From assembly GCA_963761475.1 (NCBI GenBank), contig CAVXGT010000017.1, positions 124,001 through 188,000 on the forward strand: a DNA stretch of 64,000 bases, read 5' to 3'. How positions within the stretch are numbered: the stretch's first letter is position 1; the number at the start of each line of letters is the position of its first letter. The position numbers and the translations under genes are program-made. The notes beneath the pieces are model-generated. The model searched no databases. It was not told the origin of the DNA and worked only from the letters and a program-made list of their open reading frames with translations. This DNA comes from Ga0077555 sp963761475. GTDB lineage: Bacteria; Pseudomonadota; Alphaproteobacteria; Rhizobiales; Hyphomicrobiaceae. Below are positions 26,917 to 36,403 of this stretch, piece after piece.

Positions 26917-29900
26917 TTACCAAGCGTCCACCATCGGACGCTTTTTGCCAGACCGAGGCGCGGGCGGTCGGATCGAGGCGAGCAGCGTTGCAATCCAATG
27001 GCGCGTTTCAGCCGGATCGATAGTGTCGTCGATCCCGAACGTGGTCGACCGTTGAATGGCTTTTCCCTGCTCGTAATGCTCGCCAACCATCTTTTCATAG
27101 AACTGTCGTCTCGCCTCCGGATCGGCGATGGCCGCGAGTTCTGCCCTGTAGCCGAGCTTGACTTGTCCTTCGATACCCATAGGGGCAAATTCACCAGTCG
27201 GCCAAGCAACCGTGAAATACGGTGCGCGGAAATTGCCTCCGGCCATGGCGACGGCTCCAAGACCGTAAGCCTTCCGCAGAATAATTGTGAAGAGGGGTAC
27301 TGTGACATTGCAGCCGGTCAGAAACATCCGTGACGCATGACGGACGAGAGCGGTTTTTTCGACCTCGGGCCCGACCATGATGCCGGGTGTATCGCAAAGA
27401 TTGATGATGGGGATATCGAAGGCGTCGCATAGTTGCATGAAGCGCGCACCTTTGTCCGAACCGTCGCTGTCGATGGCGCCGCCGAGCTGAGCCGGGTTAT
27501 TGGCGACGACCCCGATCGGCCGGCCTTCGATCCGAATTAGCGTCGTCACCATGGTGCGTCCGAAGTCGCGTCTGAGCTCTAAAGTCGAGCCTTCGTCGGC
27601 AAGGGTCTCGATCACTTTGCGGATATCATACACCCGAAGACGGTTCTCCGGGACGATCGAGCGCATGCGCCGCTGATCTGGCGAGCTCCATTGGCTGACG
27701 CGGCCCTGGAAGTAGGACAGATAGCGCTTTGCGACAGTTACGGCCTCCGCCTCGTCTTCAACGGCGATATCGATTACACCGTTGGCGCGTTGAACGGACG
27801 ACGCGCCAATCTCTTCTGGACGAAAAACCCCCAGCCCACCGCCCTCGATCATAGCTGGGCCACCCATGCCGATATTGGCGTTGGCCGTGGCAATAATGAC
27901 GTCGCAACATCCCAATAGCGAGGCGTTGCCGGCAAAGCAGCGTCCTGAGACGATGGCAATCATCGGCACCAGTCCCGACAATTGGCCGAAATGGTGGAAT
28001 GTATTGAAGCCGATGAATCCGCCGTAGTCGTCGTCTCCTGGTCGTCCTCCCCCACCTTCGGCAAACAGAACGAGCGGCATGCGGCCCTGCTCTGCCACAT
28101 CGATCATTCGATCGGTCTTCCAGTGGTTGTGCACGCCCTGCGTGCCGGCAAAAACGGTGTAGTCGTAGGCCATGACGGCGACGCGCGAATCTGGATCGGA
28201 AAAGTAGGCTGCATTGACGGCTCCGACACCCGTCACGAGCCCGTCAGCCGGGCTGCGCGCTAGTAGATCGTCGAGACCGCGCCTCCGCCGTTGGGCGGCA
28301 ACGGTCAATGGGCCGTATTCGACGAATGTCCCTTCATCGATGAGATCGTCGACATTTTCACGAACGGTACGTTGCTTGGTCTTGCGTCGGCGTGCCGTCG
28401 CGTTGGGGCGGCTTTCGTCCAGCGTAAGCGCGCGCCGTTCGAGCATTTCTGCTAGATCTGGCCGGATGTGGTCGAGATCAATATCCTCATCTACTACTGC
28501 CGACTCTCCATGAGCCTCTGTTGGCTCAAGGGAGGCGAGGATCTGGCCTTCCCAAATGGTATCGCCCGCTGCAACATGCATGGCGCGCAAGACACCCGGC
28601 GCTTCCGCCGTTATGACGTGCTCCATTTTCATGGCTTCCATGATGGCAAGTTGGCCACCGCGTGGGACGATTGCGCCTTCTTCGACTGAGATCGAAACGA
28701 TTGTGCCTTGCAATGGCGAGCGTACGCCAATCAAGCCGTCGGCCAATTCTGGCCCCTCGGATGCAGGATCGGTCTCTGCTGGCGTTTTGGCTTGTCCATA
28801 GGCCAGAACAGCCAATGGATCGACAGCGTCGATGATCGCGCCGGCTCGCGTCTGCGGCTTGGGGGGTGACGTGCCCGCCGGTGCGCCAAAATGGAAATGC
28901 GGATGTTGATCGCCGTCGCCAGCCGCCAGTGCTGCGCTGTGTGCTTCGACGAACTCGGTGTTGAACTCGCCTGCACGAACGTTCTGATCCGTGAGCAGCG
29001 CTTGCAGGAAGCCAATATTTGTGGGTGCTCCAGCTACATGCATTTCACACAACGCCCGGTAGCCTTTTGCGAGCGTATCCCTGAGCAACCCCGAGCTTGC
29101 ATGCACGATCAATTTTGCTAGCAGGGGGTCGAAAGCGGGGCTGCCGCGATAGCCGGCGTAGCCGCTACTGTCGACGCGGATCCCACGGCCGGACGGGGTC
29201 TCGAATGCGGTCAACGTGCCGCCCCCCGGCTTGACGCTGCCGTCGGCCGCAATGCTTTCGAGGTTGATCCGTACCTGCATAGCCATGCCACGAGGTCTCG
29301 GCACCTCGCCACGTGTCAGGCCTAGATCTGCAAGCGTCGCGCCGCCCGCCAGCTGCAACTGTAGTCCCACTAGGTTGAGGCCGGTTACTTCTTCGGTAAT
29401 GGTATGCTCGACTTGCAGGCGTGGATTGGCCTCGATGAAGAAATGCTCTCCGGTTTCGCCGTCGACAAGAAACTCGACAGTACCCAGATTGCGGTAGTTG
29501 ACCGCAGCGGCGAGTTTCAAGGCATCATCGATCAGGCGGTCGCGGATCGTCGCGCAGAGTGTTGGCGCTGGTGCAAACTCAACAATTTTCTGACGCCTGC
29601 GCTGCAGTGAACAATCCCGCTCCCACAGGTGCGAAACCGACTTTCCATCGCCGATCACCTGCACCTCGATATGGCGAGCTTTGCTGATCAGCCGCTCGAC
29701 ATAGAGGTCGCCGTTGCCAAACCCGGAGATGGCCTCCGACTGGCAACGGGCAAACGCTTCCGCCAGGTCGGCCTCGGCATGGACGGGGCGCATGCCACGC
29801 CCGCCGCCGCCGGCGACGGCTTTGACCATTATGCCGCCCTCGCCGAAGCGGCGAAGAAACTCGCGGGCATCTTCGAGCGAGGTCGGCGCGGTCGTGCCGG

Positions 29901-30294
29901 GTAGGATCGGCACGGAATGCTCGGCCGCAAGTTTGCGCGCGGCATGCTTGTCGCCAAAGCGGGATAGTGTGTCTGCGCTTGGCCCAATGAAGGTCAGGCC
30001 TGCTTCCGAACAAGCACGCGCGAAGCCGGCATTCTCAGATAGGAACCCGTATCCCGGATGAATTGCGGTGGCGCCTGTTGAGAGCGCAGCAGCAATGATC
30101 GCCGCACCGTCGAGATACGCCGCCACGCCCTTGCCCGGGAGTTCGTGCGCAATGTCAGCCTTCCGGCTGTGCAGGCTCGTCGCATCGTCGACCGGAAAAA
30201 CCGCCACACTCGGAAGGCCAAGCTCGGCCGCCGCTCGAAAAATGCGGATTGCGATCTCGCCCCGATTGGCGACTAGCAGCTTTCCCGTGAGCAT
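26917..30294 (-). CDS. single-chain acyl-CoA carboxylase: biotin carboxylase, biotin carrier and carboxyltransferase fused
   Basis: A 1125-aa biotin enzyme that carries all three activities in one chain. Residues about 1-450 are the biotin carboxylase (KLLVANRGEIAIRIFRAA, ATP-grasp loop GGGGRGM). Residues about 515-590 are the carrier domain with EAMKMEH, whose biotinylated Lys is K556. The C-terminal half is a carboxyltransferase with both crotonase-type subdomains (GGGGRPGDDD, GMGGPAMIEGGGLG). This order resembles the single-chain long-chain acyl-CoA carboxylases and differs from the usual separate accA/B/C/D or pccA/pccB genes. The substrate could be acetyl-, propionyl- or longer acyl-CoA. 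I chose the start at 30294 because it aligns with the family N terminus. Confidence 0.9.
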   Translation of the reverse strand: MLTGKLLVANRGEIAIRIFRAAAELGLPSVAVFPVDDATSLHSRKADIAHELPGKGVAAYLDGAAIIAAALSTGATAIHPGYGFLSENAGFARACSEAGLTFIGPSADTLSRFGDKHAARKLAAEHSVPILPGTTAPTSLEDAREFLRRFGEGGIMVKAVAGGGGRGMRPVHAEADLAEAFARCQSEAISGFGNGDLYVERLISKARHIEVQVIGDGKSVSHLWERDCSLQRRRQKIVEFAPAPTLCATIRDRLIDDALKLAAAVNYRNLGTVEFLVDGETGEHFFIEANPRLQVEHTITEEVTGLNLVGLQLQLAGGATLADLGLTRGEVPRPRGMAMQVRINLESIAADGSVKPGGGTLTAFETPSGRGIRVDSSGYAGYRGSPAFDPLLAKLIVHASSGLLRDTLAKGYRALCEMHVAGAPTNIGFLQALLTDQNVRAGEFNTEFVEAHSAALAAGDGDQHPHFHFGAPAGTSPPKPQTRAGAIIDAVDPLAVLAYGQAKTPAETDPASEGPELADGLIGVRSPLQGTIVSISVEEGAIVPRGGQLAIMEAMKMEHVITAEAPGVLRAMHVAAGDTIWEGQILASLEPTEAHGESAVVDEDIDLDHIRPDLAEMLERRALTLDESRPNATARRRKTKQRTVRENVDDLIDEGTFVEYGPLTVAAQRRRRGLDDLLARSPADGLVTGVGAVNAAYFSDPDSRVAVMAYDYTVFAGTQGVHNHWKTDRMIDVAEQGRMPLVLFAEGGGGRPGDDDYGGFIGFNTFHHFGQLSGLVPMIAIVSGRCFAGNASLLGCCDVIIATANANIGMGGPAMIEGGGLGVFRPEEIGASSVQRANGVIDIAVEDEAEAVTVAKRYLSYFQGRVSQWSSPDQRRMRSIVPENRLRVYDIRKVIETLADEGSTLELRRDFGRTMVTTLIRIEGRPIGVVANNPAQLGGAIDSDGSDKGARFMQLCDAFDIPIINLCDTPGIMVGPEVEKTALVRHASRMFLTGCNVTVPLFTIILRKAYGLGAVAMAGGNFRAPYFTVAWPTGEFAPMGIEGQVKLGYRAELAAIADPEARRQFYEKMVGEHYEQGKAIQRSTTFGIDDTIDPAETRHWIATLLASIRPPAPRSGKKRPMVDAW

Positions 30295-30502
30295 AGTGGC
30301 GGTGGTCCCTGATGGCTGGAAGTTGCGGCGCGGCGGCGATCTGATCACGCGCTCGGGCTGGGCGCAACTTCGCAGGCTTGGCGGCAACCCGACTGAAGCC
30401 TTGGTGGATTCGGAAAAAAGCCACCATTAAGCAGGCCCGGCCAGCCACCGCTGTGGTCATCAACTGCTTTATCGCAACCAGAACCAATTGTTCGGATCGG
30501 GT

Positions 30503-30835
30503 CTATTTGGATTTCTTAGGTTGGCGAGCAGTTGCTGCGGTCGGCTGGCAATAGATCTCCGCGAGGGCCTCCAGCAATCGCAATGCGCGCTCATCGCAGA
30601 TCGAATAGTAAATGGACTGGGCTTCCCGGCGCGTTGCAACAATCCCGGCTCCCCGCAACTTGGCCAGGTGCTGCGACAGCGCCGACTGACTGAGATCAAC
30701 GACAAACTCAATCGATGAGACAGACCTTTCTTCGTCCAGCAAGGCGCAAAGGATCTGCAGCCGGTGCGGGTTGGCGAGCAGGCTCAGCATTTGCGACGCT
30801 TGTTGGCTCTTGTCTTTCAGGTCTTTTATATTCAT
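30503..30835 (-). CDS. ArsR-family repressor resembling BigR/SqrR persulfide sensors
   Basis: A 110-aa winged helix-turn-helix dimer. The HTH reads LSQSALSQHLAKLRGAGIV at about residues 48-66. It has three cysteines, C30, C80 and C96. C30 and C96 are 66 residues apart, the same spacing as C42 and C108 of BigR and C41 and C107 of SqrR, where the pair forms a polysulfide link on exposure to sulfane sulfur and releases DNA. The surrounding residues (LQILC and EIYC) also fit. It is divergent from an RND efflux pair and probably represses it and itself. A metal-sensing ArsR is the main alternative, but the usual metal-site CxC motif is absent. Confidence 0.8.
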   Translation of the reverse strand: MNIKDLKDKSQQASQMLSLLANPHRLQILCALLDEERSVSSIEFVVDLSQSALSQHLAKLRGAGIVATRREAQSIYYSICDERALRLLEALAEIYCQPTAATARQPKKSK

Positions 30836-30862
30836 GACATCTAATTTATATGTGTCTAATGT
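30836..30862. promoter_or_regulatory. AT-rich candidate operator between the ArsR repressor and the RND genes
   Basis: The bases right after the repressor start contain two TCTAAT hexamers (30840-30845 and 30855-30860) flanking TTATATG, and ACAT/ATGT ends give a weak inverted symmetry. ArsR-type proteins commonly bind AT-rich repeats in this position. No binding data can be inferred beyond that. Confidence 0.4.
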
Positions 30863-30947
30863 AAAGTCAACGTCACGTGCAGCCCTACCCGCACGCAGTA
30901 GTCGACTGCTTGTGACGGCTAGGCGGTTCGGAAGGCTAAGGAACGCG

Positions 30948-31979
30948 ATGAGAGTGAAATTCCTGATTCTGGCTTCGCTGCTGCTATCGGCGTGTTCCGA
31001 TGAGCAGGCCCCCTCAAAGCCTCAAGCTAGCAGTGAAAACACACCGGCCGTCACGTATACTGCGTCACATGCCCCAGTTGACGACCTGAAGGCGGTCTTG
31101 GCGACCGTGCGCAGCAAGAAGGTTGTCGAGGCTCGAGTGCGAACGCCAGGAACCGTGGCCACATTGAACATCACGGAAGGCGCATATGTCTCGGCCGGTC
31201 AAGTTCTTGGCATCGTTGCTGATCCGAAAATAGCCCTACGATTGAGGGCTTCGGAGGCACAGTTGGTAGCGCTTGAATCCCGGCTAAGCACTGCCAAAGC
31301 TGAACTAGATCGCACGAGTGAGCTCCTGAAGCGCGGCGTCCTGCCGCAAGCGCGCTTCGATCAAGCCAAGACCGGGTTCGATGTAGCTAGCAATGACCTT
31401 GAGGCCGCGCGCTCGGAGCGGGCTGTCATCGCTAAGCAGGCGGAAGAAGGGCAGGTGCTGGCGCCGGCAGCAGGGCGGGTGCTGCGCGTGCCGGTGACCG
31501 AGGGCAGCGTTGTGATGGCCGGCGAAAGCATTGCGACGGTCGCGGCCAATGAGTATCTGCTGCGTCTTGAGGTACCTGAGCGCCATGCGCGGTTCATGAA
31601 GAAGGGTGATGCACTCAAGGTTGGTCGCCGAGGCATGGCCGACGAGGCCAAGCCTGCGACGGAAGGGCGAATTGTCCAGATCTATCCGGAAATCCAAGGT
31701 GGCCGCGTCATTGCCGATGCGGAGGTGGAAGGGCTGGGCGACTACTTTGTCGGTGAACGCACATTGGTGTGGATTTCGGCAGGGAGTCGGCAGGTTATAC
31801 TTGTGCCCGAAGAGCTGATTTCCACACGCTTCGGCCTCGATTATGTGCGCTTGGCATCCGCGGCAGGCCCAATCGATGTCGTTGTCCAACTCGGTCAACG
31901 GTCTCCGACGGCGCGCACGCCGACGTTAGTCGAGGTCTTGTCCGGTCTGCAGTCGGGCGACAGGCTCGTAATGCCATGA
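30948..31979 (+). CDS. RND efflux periplasmic adaptor lipoprotein
   Basis: A 343-aa membrane-fusion protein. A lipoprotein signal ends at LLLSAC with the acylated Cys at residue 16. A lipoyl-like half-barrel, an alpha-hairpin (about residues 100-170) and a beta-barrel domain follow, as in AcrA/MexA-type adaptors. The ATG at 30948 follows AAGGA at 30938-30942; longer in-frame starts run across the divergent promoter and repressor gene. The stop overlaps the permease start as ATGA. Confidence 0.85.
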   Translation: MRVKFLILASLLLSACSDEQAPSKPQASSENTPAVTYTASHAPVDDLKAVLATVRSKKVVEARVRTPGTVATLNITEGAYVSAGQVLGIVADPKIALRLRASEAQLVALESRLSTAKAELDRTSELLKRGVLPQARFDQAKTGFDVASNDLEAARSERAVIAKQAEEGQVLAPAAGRVLRVPVTEGSVVMAGESIATVAANEYLLRLEVPERHARFMKKGDALKVGRRGMADEAKPATEGRIVQIYPEIQGGRVIADAEVEGLGDYFVGERTLVWISAGSRQVILVPEELISTRFGLDYVRLASAAGPIDVVVQLGQRSPTARTPTLVEVLSGLQSGDRLVMP

Positions 31980-34900
31980 CGGATCAATCAGAAGCAAACC
32001 ATCCGACTGGCGCTGGGCCAACGGGTCTCGGCTTGTCGGGCGCAATCACGAAAGCGTTCATCGGATCTCCGTTGACGCCCCTCTTTCTTGTGGCAGCCCT
32101 CGCGCTTGGGGTGGTCGCACTGTTCGCATTACCACGCGAGGAAGAGCCACAGATCTCCGTCCCAATGGTAGACATCTCGGTACGCGCCGACGGCTTGAAG
32201 GCGGAGGATGCGGTACGCCTTATTACCGAGCCACTGGAAACCATCGTCAAGGCCATAAATGGTGTTGAGCACGTTTATTCGAGCACAGCTGATGATCGCG
32301 TGTTGGTCACGGCACGATTTCTGGTGGGCACACGCTCTGATGATGCAATTCTCCGGGTTCACGAGAAGGTGCGCGCGAATATAAATCGCATACCGATCGG
32401 GATTCCAGAGCCCCTTATTGTGGGTCGAGGCATCGATGACGTTGCCATTGTGACGCTGACGCTGTCACCGACAATCGGCGCCGCGGCGCGCTACCAGGAC
32501 AATGCGCTCTACCACCTGGCCGAGAACCTTCAAATCGAGCTGGCAAAACTGGAAGACGTCGGGCTGACCTACGTGGTTGGCGGGCGTCCGGATCAGATCC
32601 GGGTAGAGCCGTTACCCGAGAAGCTGGCGCTCTATGGCGTCACGCTGCAGCAACTAGTCACCAAGGTCGGACAGGCCAATAGGTCCTTCTTGGCAGGCCG
32701 GATCCGAGATCGCGGTCAAAGCGTCGCTGTCGCGGCGGGGCAGACGCTGAGCGGAGTGCCAGACCTTGGCTTGCTGCTGATTGGCACACGCGACGGGCGG
32801 CCCGTTTACCTCCGCGACGTTGCCAATGTCGTCGTCGGTGCCAAGCCGCTGGAGCACCGAGCGTGGCATTTTAGCAAACAACCTAATGGATCACTCGAAC
32901 GCGTTCCGGCCGTTACGGTTGCGTTCGCAAAGCGTGCCGGCGCCAACGCGGTCGTCATATCAGAGAAAATCCTGGGTCGCCTGAGCCAGCTCAAAGGCCA
33001 GATGATCCCCCAGGATATCGATATAGCCGTTACGCGGAACTACGGTGAGACCGCAAACGAGAAGGCCAACGAACTCCTCTATCATTTGGCCCTGGCCACG
33101 GTCTCGATCGTCATCTTGGTTGGTTTTGCGATCGGCTGGCGTGAAGCCATGGTTGTCGCAATTGTCATTCCTGTGACCATCCTGTTGACCCTCTTTGCAT
33201 CCTGGATCATGGGGTACACGATCAATCGAGTTAGCTTATTTGCGCTCATCTTTTCGATCGGCATTTTGGTCGACGACGCCATCGTAGTTATTGAGAACAT
33301 CGCACGCCATTGGGGAATGGGGGACGCCCGCAGCCGCGTGCAAGCAGCCATCGAAGCTGTCGCTGAGGTTGGCAATCCGACGATCGTCGCGACGTTGACC
33401 GTTGTGGCAGCGCTTTTGCCAATGCTCTTCGTGTCTGGCTTGATGGGCCCCTACATGAGTCCAATTCCAGCGAACGCATCATCGGCGATGGTGTTGTCGT
33501 TCTTCGTGGCCGTGATGGTCACTCCTTGGCTGATGATGCGATTGGGAAGCGCCGGCCATGGTGGGGACGCTACCCATGAGCCCGGCGGTCGCCTTGGGCG
33601 GCTCTACATGGCGACGGCAAGGCCAGTGATTGCCACGCGACGTCGCGCCGCCGTCTTTCTCTGGCTCGTTGGCATCGCCACGTTAATGTCCCTGGCCCTC
33701 TTTGGTCTGAAGTGGGTAACGGTCAAGCTGCTCCCGTTCGACAACAAGTCGGAGATGCAAGTCATCGTTGATTTGCCGCGCGGAACATCTCTCGAGGTCA
33801 CGGACCGCATCCTGCAGCAGGCAGCTGCCCGGCTTTCTGATCTCGAAGAGTTGGCGTCTGTACAGGCCTACGCGGGGACCGCGGCTCCATTCAACTTCAA
33901 TGGGTTGGTTCGTCATTACTACCTCCGCAAGGATCCAGAGCAGGGAGATCTGCAGATCAACCTGAAGCCGAAAAGCCAGCGCAAGCGCACGAGCCACGAG
34001 ATCGCACTCGATGTCAGGAGGCGCCTATCTGCGCTTGAGTTACCCGAGCACGCGTCTCTCAAAGTGGTGGAAGTGCCGCCTGGACCACCAGTGATATCGA
34101 CGCTCGTTGCCGAAATTTATGGTCCTGACGCAGTTTCGAGGAGAGCGATAGCATCGCAGGTAAGAGGAATATTCAAATCGGTGCCGTTCATCGTTGATGA
34201 CGACGATACGTTCGGGATCGAGGCGCCCCGCCGCCGCATCGCCATCAATCAGGATGCGCTGGAGTTCCATAAGGTCGACGAGCGCGATGTCTATGACACG
34301 ATACAAGTTTACCTCTCAGGAGTGCCCGTCGGCTATTCCCACCGCGGTGGTGGACGCCATCCGGTCGAGATCGCCGTAGAGCTACCCAAATCGGGCCACG
34401 TCATCGATGCCCGCGCATTGACTACGCCCGTCGCAGCGAACGCACTCCCGGGCGAACGTTCGATCGTCGAATTGGGCGACGTGGTGAGCGTGACCGATGA
34501 GAAGGCCTCGTTTCCCGTCTTCCGCCACAATGGACGCGCGGTGGAAATGGTCATGGGTGAACTCGCCGGTGCCTACGAGGCGCCGATCTACGGCATGCTG
34601 GCCGTAGCAGACAAGGTGAAGAGCCACGACTGGGGCAAGCTGGCACGGCCGGAGATCCGCTTGCATGGCCAGCCACAGGACGAAACGCATCCCGTGTTAT
34701 TGTGGGACGGTGAATGGGAGGTCACTTATGTTACATTCCGTGACATGGGCGCTGCGTTCGCGGTCGCTCTGCTTGGAATTTACATTCTCGTCGTTGCGCA
34801 ATTCAAGTCGTTCAAATTACCATTGGTCATCATGACGCCCGTCCCTTTGACCCTGATTGGAATCATGTTGGGGCATTGGCTTTTCGGCGCACCGTTCACG

Positions 34901-35230
34901 GCGACATCCATGATTGGTTTCATAGCGCTAGCAGGAATCATCGTACGAAACTCGATTCTCCTCGTTGATTTCGTGCGTCACTCTCAAGGGACTGAGCGGC
35001 CGTTGAGAGACGTTCTGCTGGAGGCTGGCGCAGTTCGCTTCAAACCAATCTTGCTGACCGCAATAGCCGCCATGATCGGTGCTGCAGTCATTTTGTTCGA
35101 CCCGATCTTTCAAGGTCTGGCCATCTCGCTTCTGTTTGGTCTGGCGTCCTCTACGCTACTGACCGTTCTCGTCATTCCCGCCATCTATGTCGTATTGCGC
35201 GACGACGAAAGGCCGCAGTCGGGGGCCTGA
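31976..35230 (+). CDS. efflux RND transporter permease
   Basis: A 1084-aa inner-membrane proton-driven pump of the RND superfamily. It has the N-terminal helix followed by the porter domain (LPREEEPQISVPMVDISV), TM4 with GILVDDAIVVIENIARHWG including the paired proton-relay Asp residues, a second large periplasmic loop, and C-terminal helices. It looks like the hydrophobe/multidrug branch more than the metal branch. The ATG at 31976 lies in an ATGA overlap with the adaptor, so the two are co-translated. No outer-membrane channel gene is adjacent. Substrates are unknown; the divergent BigR-like repressor suggests induction by reactive sulfur or oxidants. Confidence 0.9.
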   Translation: MTDQSEANHPTGAGPTGLGLSGAITKAFIGSPLTPLFLVAALALGVVALFALPREEEPQISVPMVDISVRADGLKAEDAVRLITEPLETIVKAINGVEHVYSSTADDRVLVTARFLVGTRSDDAILRVHEKVRANINRIPIGIPEPLIVGRGIDDVAIVTLTLSPTIGAAARYQDNALYHLAENLQIELAKLEDVGLTYVVGGRPDQIRVEPLPEKLALYGVTLQQLVTKVGQANRSFLAGRIRDRGQSVAVAAGQTLSGVPDLGLLLIGTRDGRPVYLRDVANVVVGAKPLEHRAWHFSKQPNGSLERVPAVTVAFAKRAGANAVVISEKILGRLSQLKGQMIPQDIDIAVTRNYGETANEKANELLYHLALATVSIVILVGFAIGWREAMVVAIVIPVTILLTLFASWIMGYTINRVSLFALIFSIGILVDDAIVVIENIARHWGMGDARSRVQAAIEAVAEVGNPTIVATLTVVAALLPMLFVSGLMGPYMSPIPANASSAMVLSFFVAVMVTPWLMMRLGSAGHGGDATHEPGGRLGRLYMATARPVIATRRRAAVFLWLVGIATLMSLALFGLKWVTVKLLPFDNKSEMQVIVDLPRGTSLEVTDRILQQAAARLSDLEELASVQAYAGTAAPFNFNGLVRHYYLRKDPEQGDLQINLKPKSQRKRTSHEIALDVRRRLSALELPEHASLKVVEVPPGPPVISTLVAEIYGPDAVSRRAIASQVRGIFKSVPFIVDDDDTFGIEAPRRRIAINQDALEFHKVDERDVYDTIQVYLSGVPVGYSHRGGGRHPVEIAVELPKSGHVIDARALTTPVAANALPGERSIVELGDVVSVTDEKASFPVFRHNGRAVEMVMGELAGAYEAPIYGMLAVADKVKSHDWGKLARPEIRLHGQPQDETHPVLLWDGEWEVTYVTFRDMGAAFAVALLGIYILVVAQFKSFKLPLVIMTPVPLTLIGIMLGHWLFGAPFTATSMIGFIALAGIIVRNSILLVDFVRHSQGTERPLRDVLLEAGAVRFKPILLTAIAAMIGAAVILFDPIFQGLAISLLFGLASSTLLTVLVIPAIYVVLRDDERPQSGA

Positions 35231-35418
35231 GGCAAAGGTAAGGGCAGCGGCACGCTTTCAGTCAGGGGGCTCACTGCCTTAGATTTGCCGGGATGGGCGC
35301 GTCTTAGGGCATCCACGATTAGGTGCGCCAGCATCAGGCAGTGGCAGTTGGAAACGACTGTGTTCGGGCAGATCGGTGTCGCACGTTGCAATGTCCAAAT
35401 CACTAGGAGACGTGAAAC

Positions 35419-36108
35419 ATGTCCGCATTCGGCCGTCGGCAATTGGCAAATTCAGTGGTCGCGTTCGTGGCGCTTCTCCAGGCGTTCGCGGCCAGCTTGG
35501 TCGCGGCGCAAGAGACAAAACCAGCGGACGCGCAAGTGCCACCATTGCGGAAGGTCGAGTTGACACCCGAGGAGAAGGCGGAGCGCGAGGCTCGCAAGGC
35601 TTGTAAGGTGTCGATTTGCGCAGCGTTTCATAATCCCAAGCCGACAAGCGGTGATGTGACATGCAGTGTTTTGAAGTCCTGGCGCAAGGAGCAACTCACC
35701 GAGATGATTTCCAAGGCCAAGGTGGCGTGGCCATGGGGGCGAGTGAAATGCACGGCCGATATCAAATTGAGCCGTGATTTGCTTGTGAAGGCCGTCACTG
35801 AGCCCAAGTTCGAACTCAAGCTGGAGAAGCAGACGGTTGCTTGCGAGGTTGACCGCGAAAAAGCGGCGGCCGCGCAGCTAAAGTTCGATATGGCGCCAAA
35901 CGTGACATTCGAGAACGGCAAAGCCGTGAAGGCGCATCTGGGCTGGGGCAAAATCCAGGCACCAACTCTGTTGAAGGGCGCCATGTGGACGGCGACAGCC
36001 ACAGACAATACGTTCAATGTCCTTCAAGGGATGATTGTAAAAGATATTAATGAGTTTATTGGCCCAAAATGCGATGAGGTCAAATCCGAATGGGCGGGAC
36101 AGAAATAG
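35419..36108 (+). CDS. exported Cys-containing protein of unknown function
   Basis: A 229-aa product with a signal peptide (about residues 1-30, ending in AASLVAA before QETKP). The mature part has a proline-rich start, then six cysteines (C62, C67, C82, C111, C142 and one near residue 219) that could form three disulfides in the periplasm. Charged helices (EEKAEREARK) precede the first Cys pair. I do not recognise the family with certainty. The gene stands alone after the RND operon; a spacing of about 190 bases argues against co-transcription. Confidence 0.7.
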   Translation: MSAFGRRQLANSVVAFVALLQAFAASLVAAQETKPADAQVPPLRKVELTPEEKAEREARKACKVSICAAFHNPKPTSGDVTCSVLKSWRKEQLTEMISKAKVAWPWGRVKCTADIKLSRDLLVKAVTEPKFELKLEKQTVACEVDREKAAAAQLKFDMAPNVTFENGKAVKAHLGWGKIQAPTLLKGAMWTATATDNTFNVLQGMIVKDINEFIGPKCDEVKSEWAGQK

Positions 36109-36161
36109 ATCCCGACAGGTTCTCTGCGTCTGAAGTGGAATTTCGGATGGTCGGTTGCGCG

Positions 36162-36398
36162 TCACGCGTTAGAGTTTCTGTCCAGATCGCATTCGGTCAC
36201 TTCGATGAGGCAGCCACGATAGGCAACCAGACGGCCAATGCCGGGTAGAGTGGCGGCCACATCAAAACGATAGCGACCGCCGTCCTCCCACTCGAGGGTT
36301 CGAATGGACAGTGTCAGGAAGCGTGGCATCGGCAGACCAACCACCCAGAAGCCTTCAATGTGCAAAATAAGACTCTGCTGATCGACGAGCAGCCGCAA
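36162..36398 (-). pseudogene. 3' fragment of the interrupted DUF4166 gene
   Basis: The minus strand reads RLLVDQQSLILHIEGFWVVG, then PMPRFL and GGRYRFDVAATLPGIG-like sequence ending in VAYRGCLIEV. This is the C-terminal part of a DUF4166 domain (typically ...FRFDVEIGLPL...VRYRGWL). Its 5' half lies about 2 kb away beyond the IS66 remnant, at 38401-38844. Joined, the pieces would give a near-complete domain, so the IS insertion split one gene. Confidence 0.75.
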
Positions 36399-36403
36399 GA
36401 GTA

